Source: Methylomonas methanica
GTDB lineage: Bacteria > Pseudomonadota > Gammaproteobacteria > Methylococcales > Methylomonadaceae
Direction of reading: 5' to 3'
DNA: 64,000 nt
Assembly: GCA_001644045.1 (NCBI GenBank)
Contig: LUUF01000073.1
Span: 1-64,000, forward strand
Below are positions 29,124 through 39,000 of the stretch, piece after piece; positions within the stretch are counted from its first letter, which is position 1; every line of letters begins with the position of its first letter. The position numbers were made by a program, and so were the translations under genes. The notes beneath the pieces are model-generated. The model made no database searches, had not been told where the DNA came from, and worked only from the letters and a program-made list of their open reading frames with translations.

Positions 29124-31352
29124 ATGAAAAGAATGCTTATCAACGCCACGCAGCCTGAAGAGCTGCGGGTGGCATTGGTAGATGGTCAGAAACTTTACGA
29201 TTTCGACATCGAAGTTCCGTCAAAAGAACAAAAAAAATCCAACATCTATAAAGGTATCATCACCCGGGTAGAACCCAGCCTCGAAGCCGCCTTCGTTAAT
29301 TATGGCGCCGAAAAACACGGTTTCCTGCCGTTCAAGGAAATCGCCCCCGAATACAGAACCGGCGATAACGAAGAAGGTAAATCCTCCAAATCCAATATTC
29401 GCGAAGGTCAGGAAATCGTCGTTCAGATTGAAAAAGAAGAACGCGGCAACAAAGGCGCGGCGCTAACGACCTACATCAGTCTGGCCGGCACCTACTTGGT
29501 GCTAATGCCCAACAACCCCAAAGCTGGCGGCATCTCGCGCCGCATCGAAGGCGACAACCGCAGCGAATTGCGCGAAACTATGGCCGCGTTGGAAATTCCG
29601 GACAGCATGGGCTTGATCATCCGCACCGCCGGCTCCGATAAAAACGTCGAAGAACTGCAATGGGACTTGAACTACCTGCTGCAACTCTGGGAAGCCATCG
29701 ACCGCTCCAGCACCGAACAAACCGCGCCCTTCCTGATTTTCCAGGAAAGCAATGTAATCATCCGCGCACTGCGCGATCACTTGCGCGGCGACATCGACGA
29801 AATCCTGATCGACCAGGAAGGCGCCTTCAAACTGGTGCACAACTTCCTGAAACAGGTAATGCCGCACAATCTGCATAAGGCCAAACTGTATCAGGACAGC
29901 GTACCCTTATTCAGCCGCTACCAAATCGAAACTCAAATCGAAATGGCCTACCGGCGCGAAGTGTCGCTGCCTTCCGGCGGCTCCATCGTCATTGATCACA
30001 CCGAAGCCTTGACCTCGGTCGACATCAACTCGGCGCGCGCCACCAAAGGCAGCGACATCGAAGAAACTGCGCTGAACACCAATCTGGAAGCCGCCGACGA
30101 AATCGCCCGCCAGTTGCGTTTGCGCGACTTGGGCGGCTTGTTCGTGATCGACTTCATCGACATGATGTCCAACAAAAACCAGCGCGAAGTAGAAAACCGC
30201 TTGCGCGATGCGTTGAAAATCGATCGCGCGCGAATCCAGACCGGCCGCATCTCCCGTTTCGGCTTGATGGAAATGTCCAGACAACGTCTGCGTCCTTCGC
30301 TGGGCGACTCGACACAACTGACTTGCCCGCGCTGCAAGGGCCAAGGCACCATCCGTAACGTCGAATCGGTGACGCTGGCAGTATTGCGTTTGATCGAAGA
30401 AGAAGCGATGAAAAAAGGCACCGAGCGCGTCATTGCCCATCTGCCTATCGATTGCGCGACTTTCCTGCTCAACGAGAAACGCGCGGCGATTCAGGAAATC
30501 GAAACCAGACTGCAAGTCGGCATTATCGTGCTGCCCAGCAAGCACCTGGAAACTCCCGCTTACGACATCGAGCGCATCAAATCCGCAGGCGAAGGCAGCG
30601 AAGAAAAAGCCAGCCATTTGCATATCAAGGAAGAAGACATCTCGGTTCCGGAATTTGCGAAGCAGGCCGGCCCGAAAGCCGAAAAAGCTGCGATTAAGGA
30701 GTTTTTACCTGACTCCCCTGCTCCAGTACAAAGCAAAAAAACCTCTGCCGGTTTGATTCAACGTTTCTGGCAGCGTCTGATCGGAAACAGCAAAGCGGCC
30801 GAAAACGGTGAAGCGGCTGAGAAAAGCAGCGAAGACAAACCCAGATCCCCCAGAAACAACCGCCGCGACCGTGGTGATCGCGGCGACAGAGGAGAGAGAG
30901 GCGACCGTTCAGCTTCAGGCCGTAACAACAATCGCCGCAACAACAATCGTCGTCCGCCCAACAGCCCGGCAAACACCGAAGCCACGGGCAGCGCGCCAGT
31001 CGAGCCGAAGCAAGCCGTGGCGATTGAACAGGAAACTGCCGGCGACGCGACTGCAACCGCAAAAAGAGAAAACGGCGGCCAAGAACGCAGCCGCCGCAGC
31101 CGCAGCCGCAGACGCGGCCCGCGCAACGGCGGCGAGAGACGTCCAGAGCAAAGCGCTGGCGGCGAAGCTGGCGAGAATAGCCCAGCGGGGAATCAAGGCG
31201 GCGAACGTCCAGCCCCAGCTCCCAGCTATTCCGAAGGCGGCGAAGCTAGCAGCCAGCCGCGCTCCTATGACAGAGAGTTCGCCGAGCGCAGTAGTAACCG
31301 CAACAGCGAAACACCTCAAGAACCTATCAGCCGTAGCGCCAGCGAAGACTGA
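29124..31352 (+). CDS. rne: Ribonuclease E
   Basis: A 742-residue endoribonuclease that starts mRNA decay and processes rRNA and tRNA. It has an S1 domain at ~37-120 ([20 protein letters not shown]), a DNase I-like domain with catalytic Asp residues in [13 protein letters not shown] and [14 protein letters not shown], and the zinc link CPRCKGQGT at ~400. From ~510 a disordered Arg/Asn/Gly-rich tail (many RNNRR and SRRSRS segments) forms the RNA- and partner-binding scaffold; it is shorter than in E. coli (1,061 residues). Confidence 0.97.
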   Translation: MKRMLINATQPEELRVALVDGQKLYDFDIEVPSKEQKKSNIYKGIITRVEPSLEAAFVNYGAEKHGFLPFKEIAPEYRTGDNEEGKSSKSNIREGQEIVVQIEKEERGNKGAALTTYISLAGTYLVLMPNNPKAGGISRRIEGDNRSELRETMAALEIPDSMGLIIRTAGSDKNVEELQWDLNYLLQLWEAIDRSSTEQTAPFLIFQESNVIIRALRDHLRGDIDEILIDQEGAFKLVHNFLKQVMPHNLHKAKLYQDSVPLFSRYQIETQIEMAYRREVSLPSGGSIVIDHTEALTSVDINSARATKGSDIEETALNTNLEAADEIARQLRLRDLGGLFVIDFIDMMSNKNQREVENRLRDALKIDRARIQTGRISRFGLMEMSRQRLRPSLGDSTQLTCPRCKGQGTIRNVESVTLAVLRLIEEEAMKKGTERVIAHLPIDCATFLLNEKRAAIQEIETRLQVGIIVLPSKHLETPAYDIERIKSAGEGSEEKASHLHIKEEDISVPEFAKQAGPKAEKAAIKEFLPDSPAPVQSKKTSAGLIQRFWQRLIGNSKAAENGEAAEKSSEDKPRSPRNNRRDRGDRGDRGERGDRSASGRNNNRRNNNRRPPNSPANTEATGSAPVEPKQAVAIEQETAGDATATAKRENGGQERSRRSRSRRRGPRNGGERRPEQSAGGEAGENSPAGNQGGERPAPAPSYSEGGEASSQPRSYDREFAERSSNRNSETPQEPISRSASED

Positions 31353-31357
31353 TTAAA

Positions 31358-31396
31358 AAAGCCGGGCAACAGTTTTAGCTGTTGTCCGGCTTTCTC
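31358..31396. terminator. Bidirectional terminator between rne and aguB
   Basis: agccgggcaacag (31360-31372) pairs with ctgttgtccggct (31379-31391) with one G-U type mismatch, flanked by A's and T's, so it can serve both convergent genes. Confidence 0.9.
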
Positions 31397-31418
31397 AAAT
31401 TGCTGAAATCATCAGCGT

Positions 31419-32303
31419 TTAATCGATAAACCTTCTCTTCAAATCCGCATACTCGTCTATCCTGCGATCGCGCAGAAACGGCCAAATACGTCTGACATCT
31501 TCGCTACGTTGCGAATCGAGCTCGGCAAATAACAACACATCATGGCTTTCGTCGGCGCTGCTTAAAATCTCGCCTTGCGGGCCGGCAATAAAGCTATTCC
31601 CCCAAAACTGAATGCCCGGCGCTTGATCCGGCGCGGCTTCAAAACCGATGCGATTGCAGGAAATCACCGGAATTCCGTTCGCTACCGCATGCGCGCGCTG
31701 CACGGTGATCCAGGCATCGCACTGGCGTTGCTTTTCAGCGGCGTCATCTTCAGGATTCCAGCCTATAGCGGTCGGATAAATCAACAACTCCGCGCCAGCT
31801 AACGCCATCAAGCGCGCCGCTTCCGGATACCATTGGTCCCAGCAGATCAACACTCCCAGCTTGCCTATCGAGGTTTCGATAGGCGTAAAGCCCAAGTCGC
31901 CCGGCGTGAAATAAAACTTCTCGTAAAAACCCGGATCGTCGGGAATATGCATTTTCCGAAAAGTGCCGGCGATGCTACCGTCCTTATCGAACACCACGGC
32001 AGTGTTGTGATACAAACCCGGCGCACGTTTCTCGAAAATGGTCGAAACAATCACCACTTTGTTAGCCTTAGCCACGTCGGCCAGCGTTTCGCAGGTCGGA
32101 CCGGGAATGGGCTGCGCCAAATCGAAACAAGCGGTGTCTTCACTTTGGCAGAAATAATGATCCAGATGCAGTTCCGGCAAGACCACCAGATCGGCGTTCT
32201 GCCGGGCGGCTGCTTCGATTTGACTGATGGAATAAGCCAGATTGGTTTCCCGGCCGCGATTGCAAGGCTGCTGCACGGCACAGGCGATGATCGATTTTTT
32301 CAT
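31419..32303 (-). CDS. aguB: N-carbamoylputrescine amidase
   Basis: A 294-residue nitrilase-superfamily amidase that turns N-carbamoylputrescine into putrescine, CO2 and ammonia. The catalytic Glu is in LVVLPELHLDHYFCQ, the Lys in FRKMHIPDDPGFYEKFYFTPG, and the Cys in GVLICWDQWYPEAARLMAL; all match AguB. It is paired with aguA, 71 bases upstream, giving the two-step route from agmatine. Confidence 0.94.
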   Translation of the reverse strand: MKKSIIACAVQQPCNRGRETNLAYSISQIEAAARQNADLVVLPELHLDHYFCQSEDTACFDLAQPIPGPTCETLADVAKANKVVIVSTIFEKRAPGLYHNTAVVFDKDGSIAGTFRKMHIPDDPGFYEKFYFTPGDLGFTPIETSIGKLGVLICWDQWYPEAARLMALAGAELLIYPTAIGWNPEDDAAEKQRQCDAWITVQRAHAVANGIPVISCNRIGFEAAPDQAPGIQFWGNSFIAGPQGEILSSADESHDVLLFAELDSQRSEDVRRIWPFLRDRRIDEYADLKRRFID

Positions 32304-32374
32304 GAGCTGATCGGTTTAAAGTCTATACAGGGTGCAATACGACAGCGCATTGCACCGGAAAATCAGGCGAATAG

Positions 32375-33406
32375 TTAGAAATTCAATTTAACGAAGGCCG
32401 GCACCTGCATGCTGGCGCAATGCAAACTCCCGTACTGGTGCACCAAGGGTCGGCACGGCGTGGCGATAATTTCATGATTAGGGAAACAGCCTTTCAGCCG
32501 TTCCAGCGCCACCGCATCCATCGCATCATCGTAAACCGGCACCAATACCGCGCCGTTGATAATCAAGAAATTGGAATAATTGGCTGGGAGCTGCTGACCT
32601 TGTTCGTCGAAAATCGGTTTCGGCAATGGCAGCGCCACCAAGCGATACGCTTCGCCGCTTGCGGTTTTAAAGGTTTTTAACTGCGCTTCCATGTTTTTCA
32701 GACTTTGGAAATGCGGATCTTCGCTGTCGTCGCAGCTGGTGTATGCAATGGTGTTGGCATCGCAAAACCGCGCCAGCGTATCGATGTGCGCATCGGTATC
32801 GTCGCCGGCCAGATTGTTCTGCTCGACCCACAAAATTCGCTTCGCACCCAAATAGTTTTGCAACTGGCCGGCAATCGCCGCTTCCGATAAATCCGGATTA
32901 CGGTTAGGGTTAAGCAGGCAATTCTTGGTCGTCATCACGGTACCTTGACCGTCCGACTCCACGCTGCCACCTTCCAACACTAGATCCAACGTCGCCGTGG
33001 GATGGCCCTTGAAAATCGGATGCGCGAACAGCGTCAGATTCAACGCATCGTCGGCCGCATGCGGATATTTCTTGCCCCAGCCGTTGAAACGGAAGTTAAG
33101 CAACTGCACGCTGGCTTTGGGATGCTGCCACTCCATCGTCAAAAACACCGTATCCCGCAGCCAAATATCGTTGTAATCGGCCTGCACCATATGAATCTTT
33201 TCGTTGTGGCCCAGTTGCGTCTGGATATGCTGCTGATGCTCGCCGTCCTTGCAAATAATCACCAAGGGTTGAAAGCGGCTGATCGTGGTGGCGACAAAAT
33301 GATAGGTATCTTCGACGGCGGACAAATTGGTAAAGTCGCCGCTGTGGTGCGGCCAAGCGATGATAACGGCTGATTGTGTTTCCCATTCTGCTGGAAAGCG
33401 AATCAT
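32375..33406 (-). CDS. aguA: Agmatine deiminase
   Basis: A 343-residue guanidino-group-modifying enzyme that converts agmatine to N-carbamoylputrescine. Typical are the start FPAEWETQSAVIIAWPH, LEGGSVESDGQGTVMTTK, DTDAHIDTLARFCD and the C-terminal catalytic cysteine region LHCASMQVP. First gene of the aguAB pair for polyamine synthesis. Confidence 0.95.
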   Translation of the reverse strand: MIRFPAEWETQSAVIIAWPHHSGDFTNLSAVEDTYHFVATTISRFQPLVIICKDGEHQQHIQTQLGHNEKIHMVQADYNDIWLRDTVFLTMEWQHPKASVQLLNFRFNGWGKKYPHAADDALNLTLFAHPIFKGHPTATLDLVLEGGSVESDGQGTVMTTKNCLLNPNRNPDLSEAAIAGQLQNYLGAKRILWVEQNNLAGDDTDAHIDTLARFCDANTIAYTSCDDSEDPHFQSLKNMEAQLKTFKTASGEAYRLVALPLPKPIFDEQGQQLPANYSNFLIINGAVLVPVYDDAMDAVALERLKGCFPNHEIIATPCRPLVHQYGSLHCASMQVPAFVKLNF

Positions 33407-34255
33407 GAAGTACTCCCTGGATAATGTGGCTTTGAGAAATAATGCCTTATTGTATCAATGCTGACCGATTAAGGCCCATTCCACGGAATTTTAAATGTAA
33501 TTGCGATGAATGTTCGGATACGGAAGTAAGGTTCCAACAGAATTGCCGCTAACACCGGGAAACAGCTGAAGCGCTGTTTGCAATGAGGAAGGGAGAAATA
33601 ACCGGAGTTGGCATTGGATGATGAGCCCGCCGGCGGGGGATGCCACAGCCGAAACTGTAGCTTCCAACCCGCCAGCCTACCGCCGATGCCGTTGACGAGG
33701 TCAGACTCGAGGTCTGTAGTCAGTCAGAAATCCCGAAATTTACCGTGAGGCCGCACTAACCAAGACATCTGCCATCATTTCAGCCAATTGTGAACAAAAT
33801 ACGAAACCACGATTGCTCGAGGGATTCGACGCCACTATGCACTAATTTGAATCTTTCCGTACCCGCTCTTTACGTGGTAATTGCCCCTAACGTTCAATCC
33901 TCAGACAGGACACGCGTTGCCGCTCATTTGTTCCACTCGTCATCGACCGCTTGCGCGGTGTTAACACCGCAGTAGCGCTCTGCGTTTCATTCTGGCCTTA
34001 CGGCCGATTTTTTCAAGCGCGAATCCAAATTTTGCGGAATTTATAGCCGCAGTTTCAAAAATTTAGATCTAAAACGTTTGATGGACAATGCTGGGTTTGC
34101 AAAACAGGCTGGGTTGAATAACAATGAAACCCATCTTCGAAACTGATAAGTTTTTACCCCCAGAGCAATCTGGATGCAAATAAACTCGGTTATTTCAAAT
34201 CAACCACTGAGCTTCGCGCCGCTCTACCCAGCCTTCGTTCCTGTCTACAGGGCTC
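33407..34255. other. Long gene-free stretch
   Basis: About 850 bases between aguA and an unrecognised gene. Only short frames without homology occur. Base composition shifts to AT-rich after ~33780. Short palindromes are present (for example cgcggtgttaacaccgc near 33955 and tcagactcgaggtctg near 33703), but no transposase fragment or RNA was recognised. It marks the boundary between core genes and the eCIS side, so it may be an old insertion scar. Confidence 0.4.
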
Positions 34256-35041
34256 TCACTCCGTTTCCGAGGTTTTCATCGATTGTAAGTAGTTCAGATT
34301 TTTTACAAGCCTATCACTACTTTGATCTAGGTTAAGCTGTTGATTAGCATCATGGAAACTCAAGGCGAATAAACGTATAACGAACAATCCCGTTTCAATA
34401 GTAAATTTTGTCGTGGACATCGAAAAGTCATTCCAAATATGAAGATGCGTTATTTTTAACATGCATGCCCCGTCTTCACGATCTTCGTATTCCATGTTCG
34501 CATAGAGAGCATTCTGATTAGGATGCGCACCTAAATCAATGGCAGTTTGGTGAAGATATTTTGCCCATTCTTCCAAGTCCCGACTTATTTTTTCACCAAG
34601 CAATCTCGCTAACGAAGAAAACTTAAATTCCGCGTTCCAGTCCCTCAACGCTTTCTTCTGGTCTGGTTCGGGTTTGTTATGCCAGTTCTGGCTCGCTGTA
34701 GGATTATTTGCCAGATACCATCCGTAAAGTGCTGATTCGACAGCGGAACGCCCAGTAGGATATGCCGCTATGCAGTGCCCTGCCGCCGTAGATCGGACAG
34801 AAGCAAGGTATTGGCTCTGCGCACACACGAATAATAGGAGAGCTGGATCATTGGCTTTGAGCAAACGCTCCATAGCATAGCTAGAACAGCTATCGAGAAT
34901 AGTTGCAACCTCACACAGCATACCCTGCCACTCTGGCGCATGAACAAACGTGGCAAATTCATTTTCCATAGCTGTGGACTGGAACTGAGATAAAAGATCA
35001 CTCCCCCATCCCTTGGGAGGGTTAAAAGATTTATGGCTCAT
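34256..35041 (-). CDS. Hypothetical protein
   Basis: A 261-residue soluble, mostly helical-looking protein without signal peptide or membrane segment. It is AT-richer than its neighbours, suggesting transfer. Segments such as AYPTGRSAVESALYGWYLAN recall uncharacterised HEPN-like helical proteins, but I cannot assign a family. It lies 72 bases downstream of the eCIS TPR gene on the same strand; membership in that cluster is doubtful because its composition differs. Confidence 0.5.
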   Translation of the reverse strand: MSHKSFNPPKGWGSDLLSQFQSTAMENEFATFVHAPEWQGMLCEVATILDSCSSYAMERLLKANDPALLLFVCAQSQYLASVRSTAAGHCIAAYPTGRSAVESALYGWYLANNPTASQNWHNKPEPDQKKALRDWNAEFKFSSLARLLGEKISRDLEEWAKYLHQTAIDLGAHPNQNALYANMEYEDREDGACMLKITHLHIWNDFSMSTTKFTIETGLFVIRLFALSFHDANQQLNLDQSSDRLVKNLNYLQSMKTSETE

Positions 35042-35113
35042 AAATTTAGTATCTCTACCTAAAAATGCAGATCAAATAATAAGCCTAAGCCCTAGTATTT
35101 GCGCAAATCAAGC

Positions 35114-36079
35114 TCAACTCACCAACAACATCTTCCGCGCCTTAACCCCGTAAGCATCATTCGGCAAATCCGCCAGTTGCCGCAGCAATTGCGCGCCGGA
35201 TTCTTGCTCGCCGCTTTGTTGTAGGGCCAAACCCAAATAAAACTGATATTTGCTGGACGCGCGCGCAGCCTCGCTTATCGTCTCCAGCTGTTCCAAAGCC
35301 GCCGCCGTATGCTGACCGGATAGCAAAACCACCGCCAAGTCCAGGCGAGATTCGTCATCGTCCGGATTAAGTTCCAGCAAATGCTCGAACTGGGCCATGG
35401 CGACATCGCGATAACCCAGGCTCAGATTCACTAAGGCCAGATGCCGCAACGCGTTGCTATCTTCCGGATTCAGCACCAGCGCGGTTTCCAACGCTTCGCG
35501 GGCGCTGCCCAGATCGTTACGCAGGAAACAGGTAATACCCAATTGCGCCCAGGCTTCCTGATGCTGGTTATCCAATGCCAAGGCCTGTTGATAGTGTTGC
35601 AAGGCTTCGGGCAGCCGTTGCTGAGCGGCCACGGCGATGCCCAAGCGAGTATGCAGATGCGGTGCATTGGGTTGCAGCTTCAAGGCCCGGATCGCCGCAT
35701 ATTCGCCGCCCTGAAAGTCGCCCAGCAACACTCTAATCCGTGCCAGATTGTCCCAGGCGGTAACATTATCCGGATCGCAAATCGTGGCCTGTTCCAGATG
35801 CGCCAAACCCTCGCCGGCACGGCCGGTAGTCACCAGCACCTGACCGATATTACAATGCACCATCGCCATATTCGGCTTCAGGCGCAAAGCGGTACGCAAG
35901 TGCACCAAGGCCTCCGACCACTCTTGCCGCTGAGCCAGCACAAAACCCAGATTGTTATGCGCGCTGGCGTTATCAGCGTCCAGCGCCAGCGCGGCCCGAT
36001 ACAAACGCGCCGCCTCGGCCAGATTACCGGCCTGATGGGCGATTACCCCCTCTCTGAGCAGATCGTTAAGCGCATTCAT
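35114..36079 (-). CDS. TPR-repeat protein of the eCIS locus
   Basis: A 321-residue protein made almost wholly of tetratricopeptide repeats from residue ~5 (LREGVIAHQAGNLAEAARLYR) to ~300; at least eight units are visible, such as ALALDADNASAHNNLGFVLAQ and ATICDPDNVTAWDNLARI. No signal peptide. ATG 36079 overlaps the stop of the DUF4157 gene (ATGA), so it is translated with it. It could act as a chaperone or adaptor for that protein; this is inferred from context. Confidence 0.85.
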   Translation of the reverse strand: MNALNDLLREGVIAHQAGNLAEAARLYRAALALDADNASAHNNLGFVLAQRQEWSEALVHLRTALRLKPNMAMVHCNIGQVLVTTGRAGEGLAHLEQATICDPDNVTAWDNLARIRVLLGDFQGGEYAAIRALKLQPNAPHLHTRLGIAVAAQQRLPEALQHYQQALALDNQHQEAWAQLGITCFLRNDLGSAREALETALVLNPEDSNALRHLALVNLSLGYRDVAMAQFEHLLELNPDDDESRLDLAVVLLSGQHTAAALEQLETISEAARASSKYQFYLGLALQQSGEQESGAQLLRQLADLPNDAYGVKARKMLLVS

Positions 36080-39000
36080 CAGGCTATCCTGGCAATCAAA
36101 CCGTTCAATATATCGCCCGGCGAAATATCCGGCACGTCGAACTGCACATCGTCCAGCGAAACATCGAAGGGCTGGCCCTCGTGGTAATGCACCGGCAGAC
36201 TGATACCAAACTTATAATCCGAACCGAACTGATACGAAGCCAGTTGCCAGCGCTGGTCGTAGACGCTAAAGCCCAACGCCGTCACGGCCACGTAACCGGA
36301 AATATCGAAGGTAAAGCTGGGTTGCGCGGACACCGATAGTTTGGCGGTCAAATCCAGGCCGGTAGTCGGCGTCCAATCCACGTGTACACCCGCTTCCGCC
36401 GCACCTTCGATACCCAGTTTGCCGCCAATCTCCAAACCGCCGGTGGCACTGGCACCGGTGATGCCCAGACCGATACCGGCCCGCACCGCCAAGCGCAAAC
36501 CGGCATCGGCCGGCACTTTGAGATGCGCGTCGCCGGTGATCTTGGTGTCTTCCTCGTGATCGGGATTGTAGGTCAAACCGATTTTCAACTGATCCAGGCT
36601 ACCGGGACCGATCCCGGCCGTCGCACTGAGATTGCCGCCCACTTCTGCGACGATGCCCGGCACAATCGGCACCTGGGTGGCAACGGCGAACAGCGATTTA
36701 TCAATTTGTTTGCGCGGAAATATCTCTAAAGAATTCGGCAGCCCCAACTCGCCGGAAACCGTGATCTCGCCTTTTTCATCCAGCGTCAAGCCGACAGTCG
36801 CCTTCAGCCAGGGTGCCGCCGTCACATCGACCGTGCCGCTGCCCCAGACCTTTATAGGTTCGGCCTCGCCACCAGCGTCGCCGACCACGGCCTTGGCATT
36901 CAAATCGATATTCCCGGCCAGCATGCTGCGTTTGTAGTTGGCGGTGAGTTTGCCGTTCAACACGCCGTCCTTATAATCGAGCTTGAGTTTGGCGCTCGCA
37001 TCCAACCCGCTCAAATCCGGCTCAAGCTCGCCGCCGCCGCCCAAAGACCAGACATCGCCCTTCCGATCGGCGGCAATATTCAGCTTGCCGCCCTTGATGC
37101 GCGGAATGGTGTCGGACAGCGTAGCCTCGCCACCCAGGCTGATATTGCCGGTATCGTCGGCATGCGCTGACAGTTTGGCGCCTTTAAAACCCGGCACGGA
37201 AACCTCGGCATCGCCGGCAAAATCGATGGCTTTTTTGGCATCGTCGTAAGCCAGCGTAAAACTGGCTTTTTTGATGCCTTTCAGCGCGCCGGGCTTCAAG
37301 CCCAGCGTACCGGAGGCTTTGATGCCTTTGGCACTGTCATAATCGATGCGCCCCGCACCGGTGAACAGCTGTTTATCAAATTCCAATTGGCCGGCCATCG
37401 CAAAGCCGCCAGCCGTGGCGCTGCCTTCCAAGGAACCTTTGGCCAGTTCGCCGATATGAAACTCCACCAAGCCGGCGGCCGCGATCGGCGTGGCCGCGCC
37501 GGCGCTGAGCGTCAGCGAACTGCTATCCAGCTGGATCGGCCCTTTCATATCGAACTCGTCGGTGGAAAAGGTCTTCGAGAACACCAGATCGCCGCCAACC
37601 AACGCCACGTCGACGGTCGTGCCGGCCAATAGCGGAATGCCGTCTATCGTCAACACGCCGCCACCGACGATATTGGCGCTGGCATCCATATCGGCGTTAT
37701 TCAGCGCAATCGGGCTCAAAGTCTTGGCTTTAAAGGCGTTGCGATAGGCGTCCGCCACCTGGCCGGGCGGGATATGGCATAGCGTCGGTGCGCCGCTGCT
37801 GACGAAATTCAACGTGGTGTTCTGCGCATCGACTTTTTTGGTTTTGGGCATGGTCAGCGTCACCGTGCCGCTGCCGGCGGTGCGGTTAAAGGTACCGCCG
37901 GCCACCGACATGCCGCCCCAACTACCGGCGTCGAAGGTTTCGCTGCCGGAGTCGCCTTTCAACGCGCTAACAAACATCACGCCGGCACCGGGACGCGGCA
38001 GCAGCCGCAATTTATCGTTGGCGAACAGATCCGGCGCATTGGTTTTGGTGGCTTTTTCCAAAGGCTTCAGATGTTCCATCTTCGTGACCCGGTCGGCTTG
38101 CCAACAGATGCCCGGATTGCCGCCGACAGCCCCTTCGAATTTCACTTCGTCGAAAATCAGCTTGTCCTGATAGCTGGTTTTGATCGCGTCCAGTGCCGCC
38201 GACGCCGGGTCCTTGGCGGCGGTAGCCGGTGCAGCGCCACCACCTGTGGCTGGCGCTGGGCTGGGCGTAGCGGCATTCGCGGCAGGTGCCGGTGCGGCTC
38301 CAGGGGCGGCTTTGCCGCGCCCCGGCAGCGGTTTGGAGAGGTTTTCCGGCAAATCGCCACCGCCTTCCACCTCTGGCGGAATGGCCGCGCGTATCGCCTT
38401 GTCGATGGCATTTTTAATCTTGCTACCCGAACTGCGATTGGCGCTGGCATCCAGTAATTGGAAGTTTTCCAGTTTGTCGGCATCGCCGCCTAGCTGGAGT
38501 TCCAAAATATGATCGACGTCGAATAGATGCGGCGCCCCCTGGCTATTCCACCAAGGCAGAATAGCCTGTTCGCGGATGTCGCTTTCGGTGCCGATCAGAT
38601 AGCCTTGGCCGCCGCCCCCGGCTTTCAGCTTCAAGGCATATTGCGTATTGGCGCCGCTGGTATCCGGCAAGGTGTTATCGCTACCCAGATAGGGTTTTAA
38701 ATCCCAACCGCCGGACGACGGTTTGATCTGCTTTTTCCAATCGTCGATCTGGTTGGTGCGCTCGTCGGCTTGCGGCAATTTCCAATTCGTCAGACCGCCG
38801 TATTTGGCGCTGAATTTTTCCTGCATGCCCGGTTTTTGCGGCAAGGTCAGCAACGGCACATGCAGCTCGCCGCCCTTCAGCGTGCCTTTGCCGGCACTTT
38901 TCGCCCCGCCCGACGCGGTAGTGGGTGCCGGAGCCGCCGGCGGCGCGCGCATCACGCGCTGCACTCCGGCGCCTTGTTGCACCACGTGGCTCAGCTCGTG

